64,000 nucleotides of DNA. It comes from Peptococcaceae bacterium. Its GTDB lineage: Bacteria; Bacillota; Desulfotomaculia; Desulfotomaculales; Desulfocucumaceae. Positions 31,949 to 41,189 of this stretch are shown one piece after another. The stretch spans positions 62,001 through 126,000 of the forward strand of contig JAILZP010000003.1 of assembly GCA_023512435.1 (NCBI GenBank), read 5' to 3'. The position numbers and the translations under genes are program-made. Within the stretch, counting starts at the first letter, position 1; each line of letters starts with the position of its first letter. Below the pieces are notes generated by a model. It had not been told where the DNA came from and searched no databases. It saw only the letters and a list, made by a program, of their open reading frames with translations.

Positions 31949-32244
31949 AAAATTTAAAGGTTCCCGTTCCATGATGTCATTCCCGCTTGGGGTAATGCCT
32001 GGCAACTGCACTTGGAAGTGCTGGATCAGCAGGATGCCGGCCTGCAGTCGTTTTTGTTAAAATATTCCATATGTTTGTTCGGATCGTGATCTTCTTTCCC
32101 GGCGGGCTGGTCAGGGCCTTTAACCGCCCGCTGGAACGGGAGAGAATACCGGCCTCCCTTAATCAGCCGGCTGCTTCCGGGCTGGCGGCCAGGGGGGATG
32201 AGCGGGAAACCGGAGTTTGATTTTCTGGGGTCACGGCTTACCGG

Positions 32245-33642
32245 TTATTTCACGCTAGGAAAATATTTTTCTATGCGTCTCTGAAGCGAGTAGCGGCTTA
32301 AACCGAGCAGCCGCGATGCCTGGCTTACGTTCCAACGAGATTCGTTCAGGGCTATTTTGATGTATTCTTTCTCCAGGCTGGTGAGGGTCGCTTCCAGAGA
32401 AAAGTTCTCCGGTATTTTCTTTCCATCCAGGGCGGAAAGACTTTCGGTGCCGGCGTTGCATTCAGAGTTCTGCATGCTGAACATGTGAGTCGGCAGGTGT
32501 TTCAGGCCGATTATTTCACTGTCGCATAATATAGCCAGATGCTCTACGACATTTTTTAATTCCCTCACGTTGCCGGGCCAGCCGTATTCCTGCAAAACAC
32601 ACAGGGCTTCCGGTGAAAACCGTGCAATCCTTTTATTAAACTGTTTGTTAAAAAGGTTCAGGAAGAACCCGGCCAAAAGAGGGATATCCTCTTTTCGCTC
32701 CCTTAACGGAGGAAGCCTGACCGGGACAACGTTGATCCGGTAATACAGGTCGTCGCGGAACGTTTTTTTTGCCACCATTTGTTCCAGATTGCGGTTGGTG
32801 GCTACGATCACGCGCACGTTTACGGAGTGTTCCTGCAATCCTCCCAGGCGGGAAACTTTGCGGTCTTCCAGGAACCGCAGCAGCTTCACCTGCATCTCTA
32901 ATGGCAACTCACCGATCTCATCTAAGAAAATGGTGCCTTCGTCCCCCAGCTCCAACAAGCCTTTTTTAGGTTTGGTGGCGCCGGTGAAGGCGCTTCTTTC
33001 AAAGCCGAACAATTCGCTCTCCAGAAGGCTGGGAGGGATTGCGCCGCAATTGATGGCAATAAAGGGTTTTTCCGCCCGAATGCTCTTTTTGTGCAGGGTG
33101 CGGGCCACCAGTTCTTTTCCGGTTCCCGTTTCCCCAGTGATTAAAACAGTGGTGGTATCGGCTGCGGCTAGAGCTTCAACTTTTTTCAGTACTTCCGACA
33201 TGGCCGGGCTGCAGTGGACTATTTCCTGGTTGGACAGCAACTGTTGCTGTTTCCGGAAAAGATGGCTTTCTCTCTCGATTTGCAGCGAAGATAAGGCCCG
33301 TTCGATTAAAAACTTGATTTCAACGAGGTCGAAGGGCTTGTTGAGGTAGTCGTACGCTCCCATTTTAATGGCGGTGACGGTGGAGGAGGTGGTTCCGTAC
33401 GCGGTCATAATGATCACCATTGTATCCGGTGACCCTTTGCGGATATCGGCAAGCACGTCCAGGCCGTCCCGGTCGGGCAGCTTCAAATCCAGAAAAATCA
33501 GATGGTAATTTTCCCCCAGCATTTTCACTGCATCCAATCCGCTCTTTGCCACATCGGCTTGATATCCCCAGTTGGTTAGCGCTTCTTTCAGGGACAGGCG
33601 AAGGGTTGGCTCGTCATCAACTATCAGGATTCGCTTGCGCAT
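32245..33642 (-). CDS. NtrC-family sigma-54 response regulator
   Basis: A 465-residue protein. The receiver has acidic D-D at 9-10 and phospho-acceptor D52 (L-I-F-L-D-L-K-L-P). The AAA+ domain has Walker A G-E-T-G-T-G-K-E, the loop S-A-F-T-G-A-T and Walker B G-T-I-F-L-D-E-I-G-E-L-P. A Fis-type helix-turn-helix ends the chain (N-V-S-Q-A-S-R-L-L-G-L-S). It lies 4 nt after the histidine kinase gene in a symporter-kinase-regulator operon. Divergent sigma-54 promoters beyond the symporter gene are the probable targets, controlling both the symporter and the TRAP/oxoprolinase operon. Confidence 0.95.
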   Translation of the reverse strand: MRKRILIVDDEPTLRLSLKEALTNWGYQADVAKSGLDAVKMLGENYHLIFLDLKLPDRDGLDVLADIRKGSPDTMVIIMTAYGTTSSTVTAIKMGAYDYLNKPFDLVEIKFLIERALSSLQIERESHLFRKQQQLLSNQEIVHCSPAMSEVLKKVEALAAADTTTVLITGETGTGKELVARTLHKKSIRAEKPFIAINCGAIPPSLLESELFGFERSAFTGATKPKKGLLELGDEGTIFLDEIGELPLEMQVKLLRFLEDRKVSRLGGLQEHSVNVRVIVATNRNLEQMVAKKTFRDDLYYRINVVPVRLPPLRERKEDIPLLAGFFLNLFNKQFNKRIARFSPEALCVLQEYGWPGNVRELKNVVEHLAILCDSEIIGLKHLPTHMFSMQNSECNAGTESLSALDGKKIPENFSLEATLTSLEKEYIKIALNESRWNVSQASRLLGLSRYSLQRRIEKYFPSVK

Positions 33643-33646
33643 GGGT

Positions 33647-35404
33647 TCAAACCTCCGTTTTAACCGGCAGTTTTACCACCATCTGGGTTCCTTTGCCGGT
33701 TTCAGAAATCACGTCGATTTCACCTTCGTTTTCGTTGACCAGCCTTTGTACGATGGTCAGTCCGAGCCCGCTCCCGTCCGGATCGGTACTGAAGAAAGGC
33801 CGAAAAATCTTGTTAACATTTTCCGGGGGAATGCCTTTTCCTTCGTCGGAGACGGCAAAACTCAAATAAGAAGCAGACAGGGAATAAAGCGAGACTTTTA
33901 TTGTCGACCCGCACGGAGAAGCTTTTATGGCGTTCAAGATAAGGTTCAGCAGTATTTGTTTCAAGTGGTCCGGGTCCACGTAAAGCCGGGGCAGTTCGGG
34001 GGGAAGCCGGTTTTCAAAACAGATCCGCTTTTCCTTTAACAGCCTTAAAACCAGGCCGGAAATCGATTTTAAAGAATCGTTCAGGCAGACTCCGGTACGG
34101 TTAGGCGCTTGGGGACGGGCGAGGTTGAGCATATTAACGATAAGGCCGTTTATTCTGTCTATCTCCGTGGAGATGGCCGTTACAAGCTGGTTTGTCTTCA
34201 TGTCGGAGGGAAGTTGGTCGGCCAGGACCTGGCTGCAAGTCTTTATTCCGGCCAGCGGGTTGCGTATTTCATGGGCCAGCGACGCTGCAATTTCCCCGAA
34301 AGAAGCCAGTTGCTTCACCCTTTCCATGTTACGCTCGAAACGCCGCTTGTCGGTCGTGTCTTCAAACAGCAGCATTATCGCAATGCTTTTTCCTTCATTG
34401 TCGTATACCAGTTCCGTCCTGCCCGATATACAGAGGTTTTCTTCACCGTCTTTAATGTTGTGCTCCCAGGACACCGGTGAACTGTTTTCGCGGCACAGTT
34501 CCAGGCAGTGCCTTTTCAGAAGCGAAAGCAGCTGGTGGTTGTTCCCGACCCATCTCTGAACGATCTCTTCCTCACTTAATTTTAATATTTTTCTTGCCGT
34601 CGGGTTGGCCTTCAGGACAGATTGGCCGTCATACGACGCAGTGATGATGCCGGTTGAAATACTGCTGAGAATAGCGTCGTTAAATTGCTGCATGTGCCTT
34701 ATTTCATTGAGGTTTTCCTCGATTCTCCTGATCATTTTGGAAAATGAGCCGGCCAAAATTCCTATTTCGTCATTGCGGTTTACGGGCAGGTTGTATGTGC
34801 CCTCGCCGGGAATCAGTTCCTGGCAAATGCCCACAAGTTTTTTTATTGGTATGGTGATGTGATGGGCAAGAAAGATGGTTATTTCAACGGCCAGGATGCC
34901 GGCCAGCAATCCCACCAGCAGGACATATTTTTGAAAGAAGAGGAGAGGTTCCGGAAAAGGTTCGATCAGCACCGGAAGCCCAATCAGCCGGTCTTCACCG
35001 GGCGAGTAGGACGCGACCAGCCACAGTGTTTCGCTGAACAGTCTGTCGCTCCTGTATAATAAGATGTTCTCAACCTGCTGTCCGGGCCCGGACATCTCTC
35101 GCCTCAAGGCCATTATCCGGTCGCCGTGCGGCTTAAGCAGGGAGGGAAATTTGACGAACCGGCCACGTTCCAGTAAGACCACGTCTTCCCCCAGCAATTC
35201 CGACAGCGCCGCGACTCTGTCGGCGGAGTTTTGGTGTTGCAGGAATTGTTCAGCCCTGAGCAATATTTTTTTGACTTCGTTCATGCGATAGTTGACGTAA
35301 AACTGGTAACCGCCCCAGTATGCAACCGCCGCAATGGTTACGGTAAGCGACAGAACCACCAGCAGAAAGGGAATCATTATTTTGCGCTCGATGGAAAGCT
35401 TCAT
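33647..35404 (-). CDS. membrane sensor histidine kinase
   Basis: About 585 residues. Two transmembrane helices (near residues 8-28 and 155-175) enclose an extracytoplasmic sensor domain of about 125 residues. HAMP follows, then a PAS-like domain, the phospho-acceptor box S-L-A-H-E-I-R-N-P-L-A-G, and a HATPase with N box L-I-L-N-A-I-K-A, D-E-G-K-G-I-P and G-S-G-L-G-L-T-I-V. ATG at 35404 overlaps the symporter TGA (ATGA) with AGAGG upstream; TTG at 35431 is less likely. It partners the adjacent NtrC-type regulator and may sense the substrate directly or through the symporter. Confidence 0.93.
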   Translation of the reverse strand: MKLSIERKIMIPFLLVVLSLTVTIAAVAYWGGYQFYVNYRMNEVKKILLRAEQFLQHQNSADRVAALSELLGEDVVLLERGRFVKFPSLLKPHGDRIMALRREMSGPGQQVENILLYRSDRLFSETLWLVASYSPGEDRLIGLPVLIEPFPEPLLFFQKYVLLVGLLAGILAVEITIFLAHHITIPIKKLVGICQELIPGEGTYNLPVNRNDEIGILAGSFSKMIRRIEENLNEIRHMQQFNDAILSSISTGIITASYDGQSVLKANPTARKILKLSEEEIVQRWVGNNHQLLSLLKRHCLELCRENSSPVSWEHNIKDGEENLCISGRTELVYDNEGKSIAIMLLFEDTTDKRRFERNMERVKQLASFGEIAASLAHEIRNPLAGIKTCSQVLADQLPSDMKTNQLVTAISTEIDRINGLIVNMLNLARPQAPNRTGVCLNDSLKSISGLVLRLLKEKRICFENRLPPELPRLYVDPDHLKQILLNLILNAIKASPCGSTIKVSLYSLSASYLSFAVSDEGKGIPPENVNKIFRPFFSTDPDGSGLGLTIVQRLVNENEGEIDVISETGKGTQMVVKLPVKTEV

Positions 35405-36861
35405 AACCTCTGTTCCCTTGCTTTTTGGCAATAACCGATTCCCAGGTACAGCACTACGGAGACGATAACCCCCGGCATTGCCGGGTGAAGGTTGATGGTA
35501 ACTGGTCCCGTGGCGAACCAGGCGAACCAGATCAAGATTGTAAGCAACCCCCCGGTGACCGATGTCAACGCTTGCAGGAAGGAGGGCCTGCGCAGGAAAA
35601 GTCCTCCAATCAGGGGCGCGAGGAAGGTTACCGCCACCACCCCCCAGATATAGCTGCCGAATATCAAGAGCTGCATAGGCGGGTTTAAGGCCAGCAGCAG
35701 AGCCAGCGAACCGCCCAGGACGATTGCCAGCCGGTTGGCCAGCAGCAGCTTTTCTTCACTGGCGCCCGGGTCGATCAGGTTGCGGTATATGTCGTGCACT
35801 GCGCTGCTGGCTATGATCAGGAGTTGGGAGTTGGCGGTGGAAACGGCGGCGGAGATGATGCTGATGAGAACGACACAGCCGAAAATGGTGTTCATAAAGT
35901 TTTTGGAAAAGTAAGGCAAAACCTCGTCCGGGCTGTTTAAGGGAGCGCTGGGCATGATCACCCTCGCACCAAGCCCTGTAATCAGGCAGGCGAAGTAAAT
36001 CATCAGGAGCAGAAGGGCGGAGATAAGTATCATTCTGACGGTTGTCCGGTGGTCCCTGGCGGCAAGGATGCGGACGGCATACTGCGGGTTGGCGGAAAGG
36101 CCGAGGCCCCAGCCGAAAAAGGTGGAGACGTAGAAAAGGAGGGAAAACTGGCCGTTGGAATAGGGGTCCAGCATAGCTCCCGGCGAAGTTTCGCGAAAGT
36201 TGAAGAGGGGAGCCCCGGCCACGTTTGCAGTTTGCAGGAATAGTTCACGCAGGCCGCCGACGTGATCGATCACCAGCCAGGCCAGCCCGGCGGTGCCGAT
36301 AATGATGAACGACACGTGCAGGGAGTCTGTCCGTACCACCGAATACATTCCGCCGAAGGTTGTATAGAGCACGAACACGTATGCGAATAAAATAGCCATG
36401 GCATAGGGCACATCCAAAAAATTGCTGATAACAATGCCGACCCCGCGGATTTGCATAGCTATGTAATAGAGATAACACCCGAGGAGCACCAGGGCGGTTA
36501 GGGCCTGTAAAATCCTGCTGTCGTACCGGTGGCGGAGAAATTCCGGTATTGTCAATATATCGTATTTTCTTAGGCGCCCTGCAAAAAACAACATTATAGA
36601 CAGGCCGGCAAACCAGGCCAGCACGCTGTAAAGAATGGTGGATATGCCGAAAGTGTATACATTTCCGGTAAAACCCAGCATGGAGGCGGCGCTGAACCAG
36701 GTGGCGATAAAAGTTCCGACTGACGGGGCGGTTCTGAGGGAACGGCCGGCAAGGTAAAAATCCTGCATGTTTTTTGTCTTGTCCAGGCCGTGGTAACCGA
36801 ACAGAAGAATTAAACCTGAGTATATCAGAAAAGCCAGAACGTAAAAAAACCAGCTGGGCAT
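35401..36861 (-). CDS. sodium:solute symporter (SSS family)
   Basis: A 486-residue protein of about 13 transmembrane helices. The early D-F-Y-L-A-G-R-S-L-R and the G-F-T-G-N-V-Y-T-F-G and S-T-A-N-S-Q-L-L-I segments are typical of SSS members such as PutP and PanF. It imports a solute with sodium. It is the first gene of an operon with a histidine kinase and NtrC-type regulator and has its own sigma-54 promoter. The pairing with 5-oxoprolinase genes across the promoter region suggests a pyroglutamate, amino acid or organic acid substrate, or a sensor role. Confidence 0.88.
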   Translation of the reverse strand: MPSWFFYVLAFLIYSGLILLFGYHGLDKTKNMQDFYLAGRSLRTAPSVGTFIATWFSAASMLGFTGNVYTFGISTILYSVLAWFAGLSIMLFFAGRLRKYDILTIPEFLRHRYDSRILQALTALVLLGCYLYYIAMQIRGVGIVISNFLDVPYAMAILFAYVFVLYTTFGGMYSVVRTDSLHVSFIIIGTAGLAWLVIDHVGGLRELFLQTANVAGAPLFNFRETSPGAMLDPYSNGQFSLLFYVSTFFGWGLGLSANPQYAVRILAARDHRTTVRMILISALLLLMIYFACLITGLGARVIMPSAPLNSPDEVLPYFSKNFMNTIFGCVVLISIISAAVSTANSQLLIIASSAVHDIYRNLIDPGASEEKLLLANRLAIVLGGSLALLLALNPPMQLLIFGSYIWGVVAVTFLAPLIGGLFLRRPSFLQALTSVTGGLLTILIWFAWFATGPVTINLHPAMPGVIVSVVLYLGIGYCQKAREQRL

Positions 36862-36962
36862 AATAAAAGGCCGTACCTTTTTTGAATATGTATTGAAAGC
36901 TGCATTAGTAACTATAGTAAACTATGGTTTATTATATTTGAATGGGATCCATAACTTACGAT

Positions 36963-36978
36963 AGCAAAAAATATGCCA
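36963..36978 (-). promoter_or_regulatory. sigma-54 promoter for symporter-kinase-regulator operon
   Basis: TGGCATATTTTTTGCT on the minus strand is a near-consensus -24/-12 element with 12-nt GG to GC spacing, about 100 nt before the symporter ATG. Confidence 0.75.
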
Positions 36979-37003
36979 TTCTAAAAAAACATTTTTTTAG
37001 AAT
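36978..37003. promoter_or_regulatory. perfect 12-bp-arm palindrome beside the sigma-54 promoter
   Basis: Arms ATTCTAAAAAAA and TTTTTTTAGAAT flank a 2-nt centre. It directly abuts the -24 element of the minus-strand promoter. It could be a regulator site or a terminator insulating the divergent units. Confidence 0.5.
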
Positions 37004-37121
37004 TCTATCACGAAACTCTATTTGTGTACAGGTACAGGCGGTTTATGACAATATTTGCCAGGACAGAGTGTTCAAAAACGCACATTTTTTTAAGAAACAG
37101 CGGGCGGTTTTGCACGTACGG

Positions 37122-37154
37122 AGAATGGGCCAACTGTGCAATATCGCCCATTCT
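37122..37154. promoter_or_regulatory. inverted repeat AGAATGGGC-N15-GCCCATTCT, candidate enhancer site
   Basis: Perfect 9-bp arms lie 85-115 nt upstream of the plus-strand sigma-54 promoter and 145 nt upstream of the minus-strand one. An overlapping TGCAC...GTGCA repeat (37111-37140) is also present. The position suits the NtrC-type regulator encoded nearby. Confidence 0.5.
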
Positions 37155-37237
37155 TTTGTCTTATTGCATTATTGCTGATTCGCACATGAGGGAGCCATGT
37201 GGATTAAAATATTTAGTTTTTTTAGGGACTTTTGTGA

Positions 37238-37253
37238 TGGCATGCTGTTTGCG
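37238..37253 (+). promoter_or_regulatory. sigma-54 promoter for TRAP/pxp operon
   Basis: TGGCATGCTGTTTGCG matches -24/-12 with 12-nt spacing, ending 70 nt before the first gene. Confidence 0.75.
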
Positions 37254-37322
37254 TGAGTAAAAAACGGTTCCGGAACTTATATAGAAAGCTTTAATAATTA
37301 ATAATTATGTGGGGGTGTTTTT

Positions 37323-38366
37323 TTGAGTATGTTTAAAAAATTAAGTGTGGCAACCCTTATTGTGTCCCTGCTCATTCTTTTTTCAATAATTGCCGGGTGC
37401 GGGGGCGGAAAGCAGGCGGATGAGGCAAAATCATCCCAACCTGTCAAATGGACGGCGAATTCAGTTTGGCCCCCGGAAAACCACCAAAGCGCGGGCCTGC
37501 AGGAGTTTGCGGAGAAAGTTAAAAAGGCGACTAACGGGAAAGTGGAAATCTCGGTTCAGACTGGTGGAGCTCTCGGCTACAAAGGGCCGGAACTTCTTAA
37601 GGTGGTTCGCGACGGGCTTGTGCAAGTATCTGACATTCTTACCAGCGGAGTGGCGGGAGACGAGCCGATATTTGGTGTGGTTACCCTGCCGTTCCTCATC
37701 CAAAGCTTCGAGGAGGGAAAGATACTGAACGACATCGCCCGTCCCTACTTTGATAAGGTTGCGGAAGAAAAATGGCAACAGAAGATCCTGTATGTTGCTC
37801 CATGGCCGGCTGCCGGACTGTGGTCCAAAGGCAAGGTGGAGTCCGTAGCTCAAATGAAAGGACTTAAGACCCGTACCTATGACAAGAACGGCGCTCTGGT
37901 AATGGAGGCCGTGGGAGGCACACCTTACCCGCTGCCCTTCAGCGAAGTATACTCGGCGCTGGCCACCGGGGTTATCGATTCGGTTTTGACATCCACTCCC
38001 ACAGCCGTTGATGCCAAGTTCTGGGAGGTTCTGAAGTACTATGCGCCGATCAACGTTACCATGGCCACGGACCTTGTGACGGTCAACCTCAAGGCCTTCA
38101 ATGCCCTTGACAAGGAGACCCGGGAAGCACTGATCAAGGCCGGTAAAGAAATGGAAACCGAAATGTGGGCCAAGGTTGCCAAACTGGACAAGGAAAAAGA
38201 GGCCCTTTGCAACGAGAAAGGCATTGTTACCGTCAAGCCCAGCAAAGAATACATGAATGAACTGTCGGCAATCACGAAAAACATCCGGGAAGAATGGCTG
38301 AAAACTGCCCCTCCGGAGGCCAAGGAAATCGTTGCCAAGTTCCAAAAACAGGTTGGCCGTCAATAA
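37323..38366 (+). CDS. TRAP transporter solute-binding lipoprotein (DctP family)
   Basis: A 347-residue DctP-type binding protein. The signal peptide ends in a lipobox, I-I-A-G-C, so it is anchored outside the membrane. R-T-Y-D-K-N-G-A-L-V and the G-T-P-Y-P-L-P-F-S-E-V-Y-S-A-L-A-T-G-V-I-D segment are the conserved ligand-binding core with the carboxylate-binding arginine. TTG at 37323 behind GGGGGTG was chosen; ATG at 37329 is possible. It is first in an operon with TRAP membrane subunits and pxpABC, so 5-oxoproline or another small organic acid is the probable ligand. Confidence 0.92.
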   Translation: MSMFKKLSVATLIVSLLILFSIIAGCGGGKQADEAKSSQPVKWTANSVWPPENHQSAGLQEFAEKVKKATNGKVEISVQTGGALGYKGPELLKVVRDGLVQVSDILTSGVAGDEPIFGVVTLPFLIQSFEEGKILNDIARPYFDKVAEEKWQQKILYVAPWPAAGLWSKGKVESVAQMKGLKTRTYDKNGALVMEAVGGTPYPLPFSEVYSALATGVIDSVLTSTPTAVDAKFWEVLKYYAPINVTMATDLVTVNLKAFNALDKETREALIKAGKEMETEMWAKVAKLDKEKEALCNEKGIVTVKPSKEYMNELSAITKNIREEWLKTAPPEAKEIVAKFQKQVGRQ

Positions 38367-38373
38367 GCAAGGC

Positions 38374-38417
38374 AGAGGAGTGACCGAAAAGGGTGTAATA
38401 CTTTCGGTTACTCCTCT
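38374..38417 (+). terminator. intercistronic hairpin between dctP- and dctQ-like genes
   Basis: A 16-bp stem with one wobble pair (38374-38389 with 38402-38417) lies in the 78-nt gap. Such hairpins often favour excess binding-protein expression. Confidence 0.65.
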
Positions 38418-38444
38418 CCGTTATTAACTCAAGGGGGATGAGAC

Positions 38445-38978
38445 ATGGAAAAATTCGTTCGCCTGTGTGACCGCCTTTCCCATGCATGTGGAATGATGGC
38501 AGGATTCATGATGATCGCCGCTCTGGCGTTGATACTGATCGAGATTGTAATTCGCACCCTTTTCAGCATGACCCTGTATATCACTGAAGAATACACCGGT
38601 TATCTTATGGTGGCGATTACTTTTCTTGCCCTGTCTTACACACTCAAAGAGAAAGGCCATATCCGCATGGTTTTTCTGCATGTAGTACTGAAAGGAAAAG
38701 CGCGGATTGGCCTTGACATCTTTGCGTATGTTGCCGGTCTGGCGTTATGCGCCGCCATTACCGTGACCACCGCCGGTTTCTTTTGGGACTCTGTGGTTTC
38801 AAAGAGCCAGTCGATGCAGATTTCCGGAACCTATCTTGCCATTCCCCAGTTCTTTATGCCGTTGGGTGCTTTCATGATGGCGCTGCAATTCGCTGCTGAG
38901 ATCGGCCGGTCGATAATTCATATCCGTTCGGAAAGGGTGGAGGATCTGGAAGTTGAGTCCAGCGCCCTGGGCCGTTGA
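38445..38978 (+). CDS. TRAP transporter small membrane subunit (DctQ family)
   Basis: A 177-residue protein with four transmembrane helices. The conserved T-E-E-Y-T-G-Y-L-M-V and L-K-E-K-G-H-I-R-M loop is the DctQ signature. It forms the membrane unit with the large subunit encoded next. The ATG has GGGGGATG upstream. Confidence 0.9.
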   Translation: MEKFVRLCDRLSHACGMMAGFMMIAALALILIEIVIRTLFSMTLYITEEYTGYLMVAITFLALSYTLKEKGHIRMVFLHVVLKGKARIGLDIFAYVAGLALCAAITVTTAGFFWDSVVSKSQSMQISGTYLAIPQFFMPLGAFMMALQFAAEIGRSIIHIRSERVEDLEVESSALGR

Positions 38979-39001
38979 CACCGAAATAGGTGGTGACTGA
39001 C

Positions 39002-40303
39002 TTGGATTTGATGAACGTATCTCTTACAATATTGGGCCTTCTTTTCCTGTTTCTGGGAAGCAGCATATGGATCGGCTTATCCCTGTTCCTTGTAGGCATT
39101 GCAGGTTTCGCAATCTTTACAAGCAGCCCCCCCCTCAATATCCTGTCCAATATCCTTTGGAACAACACGAGCGGATCTACCATGATTGCCCTTCCGCTGT
39201 TCATATTCATGGGAGAGGTGCTTTTTCGGAGCAAAATATCAGAGAACCTGTTCAAGGGTCTGTCCCCCTGGATGAACAATCTGCCCGGCCGCCTGATCCA
39301 CGTGAATATTGCAGCCAGCGCCCTGTTCGCCGCCGTGAGCGGCTCGTCCGCAGCCACCACCGCCACCGTGGGGAAGATTACAGTCCCCGAACTGCTGAAA
39401 CGAAACTACAGTGAGTCTCTCAGCCTTGGGTCCCTTGCAGGGGCCGGATCACTGGGGTTTCTCATCCCTCCAAGCCTGGTGATGCTCGTCTATGGCATTA
39501 TGGCGGAGGTCAGTATCGGCAAACTATTTATAGCCGGCATCATCCCGGGTATCATCCTGGCCGCCGCCTTCAGCCTTTTTGTGATGTTTCGGTGCATTGT
39601 CAACCCGAATCTTGCGCCCTGTGGAGACTTGAAGTATAACTGGAAGGATCGCATTCAGGCGATCCCGCAACTGCTCCCGGTAATATCACTGATACTATTG
39701 GTGCTGGGGAGTATCTACACGGGATGGGCCACTCCAACCGAAGCGGCTGCCGTGGGTGTGGCCGGATCTCTCTTTTTTGCCAGGATCACCGGCAGTATGA
39801 ATATGAAAATATTCCGGGAGTCAATGCTGGGGTCAGTGAAGATGAGTTGCATGATCATGTTGATTGTGTGCGGGGCTTCGTATTTGTCCGTGGCGGTGGG
39901 TTATCTCGGCATTCCGGCCGGCCTCACCAGATTCATCGGCACCCTCGGGCTTTCCAATTACGAACTGATAGTGATTCTGTCGGTCATGTACATTATTCTG
40001 GGCTGCTTGCTGGATGGCTTCTCCATGATCGTCATGAGCCTTCCCCTGGCTTTGCCGCTGATCAAGGCGACCGGGTTTGATCCCCTTTGGTTCGGCATCT
40101 ATCTCGTGATTATGATTGAGGTTGCACAGATAACGCCTCCCGTGGGATTTAATCTTTTCGTCATTAATGGTCTTGTTGAAAGGAGCATCTTCAAAATTTC
40201 CTGGTATGCACTTCCCTCCTTTGTGATCATGCTGCTTGTCGTTGCGTTATTGACGGCTTGCCCGGAGATAGTGCTTGTACTGCCGAACAAGATGATAAAA
40301 TAG
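39002..40303 (+). CDS. TRAP transporter large membrane subunit (DctM family)
   Basis: About 433 residues with roughly 12 hydrophobic helices. S-G-S-S-A-A-T-T-A-T-V-G and A-G-S-L-G-F-L-I-P-P-S are DctM family signatures; the C-terminal half repeats a related hairpin (E-V-A-Q-I-T-P-P-V-G-F-N). It couples solute uptake to an ion gradient. TTG at 39002 has AGGTGGTGA 6 nt upstream; GTG at 38990 or ATG at 39011 are alternatives. Confidence 0.9.
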   Translation: MDLMNVSLTILGLLFLFLGSSIWIGLSLFLVGIAGFAIFTSSPPLNILSNILWNNTSGSTMIALPLFIFMGEVLFRSKISENLFKGLSPWMNNLPGRLIHVNIAASALFAAVSGSSAATTATVGKITVPELLKRNYSESLSLGSLAGAGSLGFLIPPSLVMLVYGIMAEVSIGKLFIAGIIPGIILAAAFSLFVMFRCIVNPNLAPCGDLKYNWKDRIQAIPQLLPVISLILLVLGSIYTGWATPTEAAAVGVAGSLFFARITGSMNMKIFRESMLGSVKMSCMIMLIVCGASYLSVAVGYLGIPAGLTRFIGTLGLSNYELIVILSVMYIILGCLLDGFSMIVMSLPLALPLIKATGFDPLWFGIYLVIMIEVAQITPPVGFNLFVINGLVERSIFKISWYALPSFVIMLLVVALLTACPEIVLVLPNKMIK

Positions 40304-40394
40304 ATTAGGCCGTTTTTCTTTCAAGTGCCTGATAAAGTTATCGGAGCGGGTGTCTGTTAAAAATTTTTGCTGGCTTAACGGACGGGAGGATTAT

Positions 40395-41156
40395 ATGCTG
40401 CAGATTGATTTGAACTGTGACCTGGGGGAGAGTTACGGCAGGTACAGGATCGGAATGGACGAACAGATAATACCAATTGTTTCGTCAGTAAATATAGCGT
40501 GCGGATATCACGCCGGCGACCCGACGGTAATGAGGAAAACGGTTGAAATCGCGGCGGCTCACGGGGTGTCCATCGGGGCTCACCCCGGGTTTCCCGACCT
40601 TCAGGGTTTCGGCCGGCGGCGGATGGATATTGGGCCCGAAGATTTAACAAACATGCTGGTTTACCAAATCGGAGCCCTGCAGGCCTTCGTAAAGTCATCG
40701 GGTTTAACTTTAAACCATGTTAAGCCCCACGGGGCCTTATACAACATGGCCGCGGTAAACCGGGAAACAGCCCGGGCCATTATAAAGGCGGTTCAGATGG
40801 TGGATCCGAACATCATCCTCGTTGGGCTTGCCGGCAGCGTCCTGGTCACGGAGGGCCTCAAGTGCGGGCTGAAAGTGGCCAGTGAGGTTTTTGCCGACAG
40901 GACGTACCGGGCCGACGGCACGCTGACGCCCCGGGGAACTCCCGATGCTTACATACACGACCCGGAAGAAGCCGCCGACAGGCTGACGGAACTTATATCG
41001 ACAGGGTGCATAAGGGCTGCGGATGGAACCTTATTAAAGGTTTCCGCCGACACCGTCTGCGTTCACGGGGACAATGAAAAAGCGGTCCAGTTTGCCCTGG
41101 CCTTAAGAGAGAGGATGGAATCGGCGGGAGTGGCCATTAAGCCAATGTCTTTTTAG
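40395..41156 (+). CDS. pxpA: 5-oxoprolinase subunit A (LamB/YcsF family)
   Basis: A 253-residue LamB/YcsF protein: D-L-N-C-D-L-G-E-S-Y-G at the start, N-I-A-C-G-Y-H-A-G-D-P, G-A-H-P-G-F-P-D and V-K-P-H-G-A-L-Y. With PxpB and PxpC it cleaves 5-oxoproline to glutamate with ATP. The ATG at 40395 has GGGAGG upstream; an earlier GTG at 40350 has none. The gene follows a TRAP transporter, so the operon appears to take up and open pyroglutamate, with glutamate then entering fermentation or respiration. Confidence 0.93.
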   Translation: MLQIDLNCDLGESYGRYRIGMDEQIIPIVSSVNIACGYHAGDPTVMRKTVEIAAAHGVSIGAHPGFPDLQGFGRRRMDIGPEDLTNMLVYQIGALQAFVKSSGLTLNHVKPHGALYNMAAVNRETARAIIKAVQMVDPNIILVGLAGSVLVTEGLKCGLKVASEVFADRTYRADGTLTPRGTPDAYIHDPEEAADRLTELISTGCIRAADGTLLKVSADTVCVHGDNEKAVQFALALRERMESAGVAIKPMSF

Positions 41157-41189
41157 AAGCACTGACTGAATACCGGGAGGAGCATCGCG

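Noticed and set aside
32071-32220. A 50-codon plus-strand frame between the cupin gene and the response regulator
   Set aside because: No Shine-Dalgarno sequence and no recognisable similarity; probably chance or a decayed fragment.
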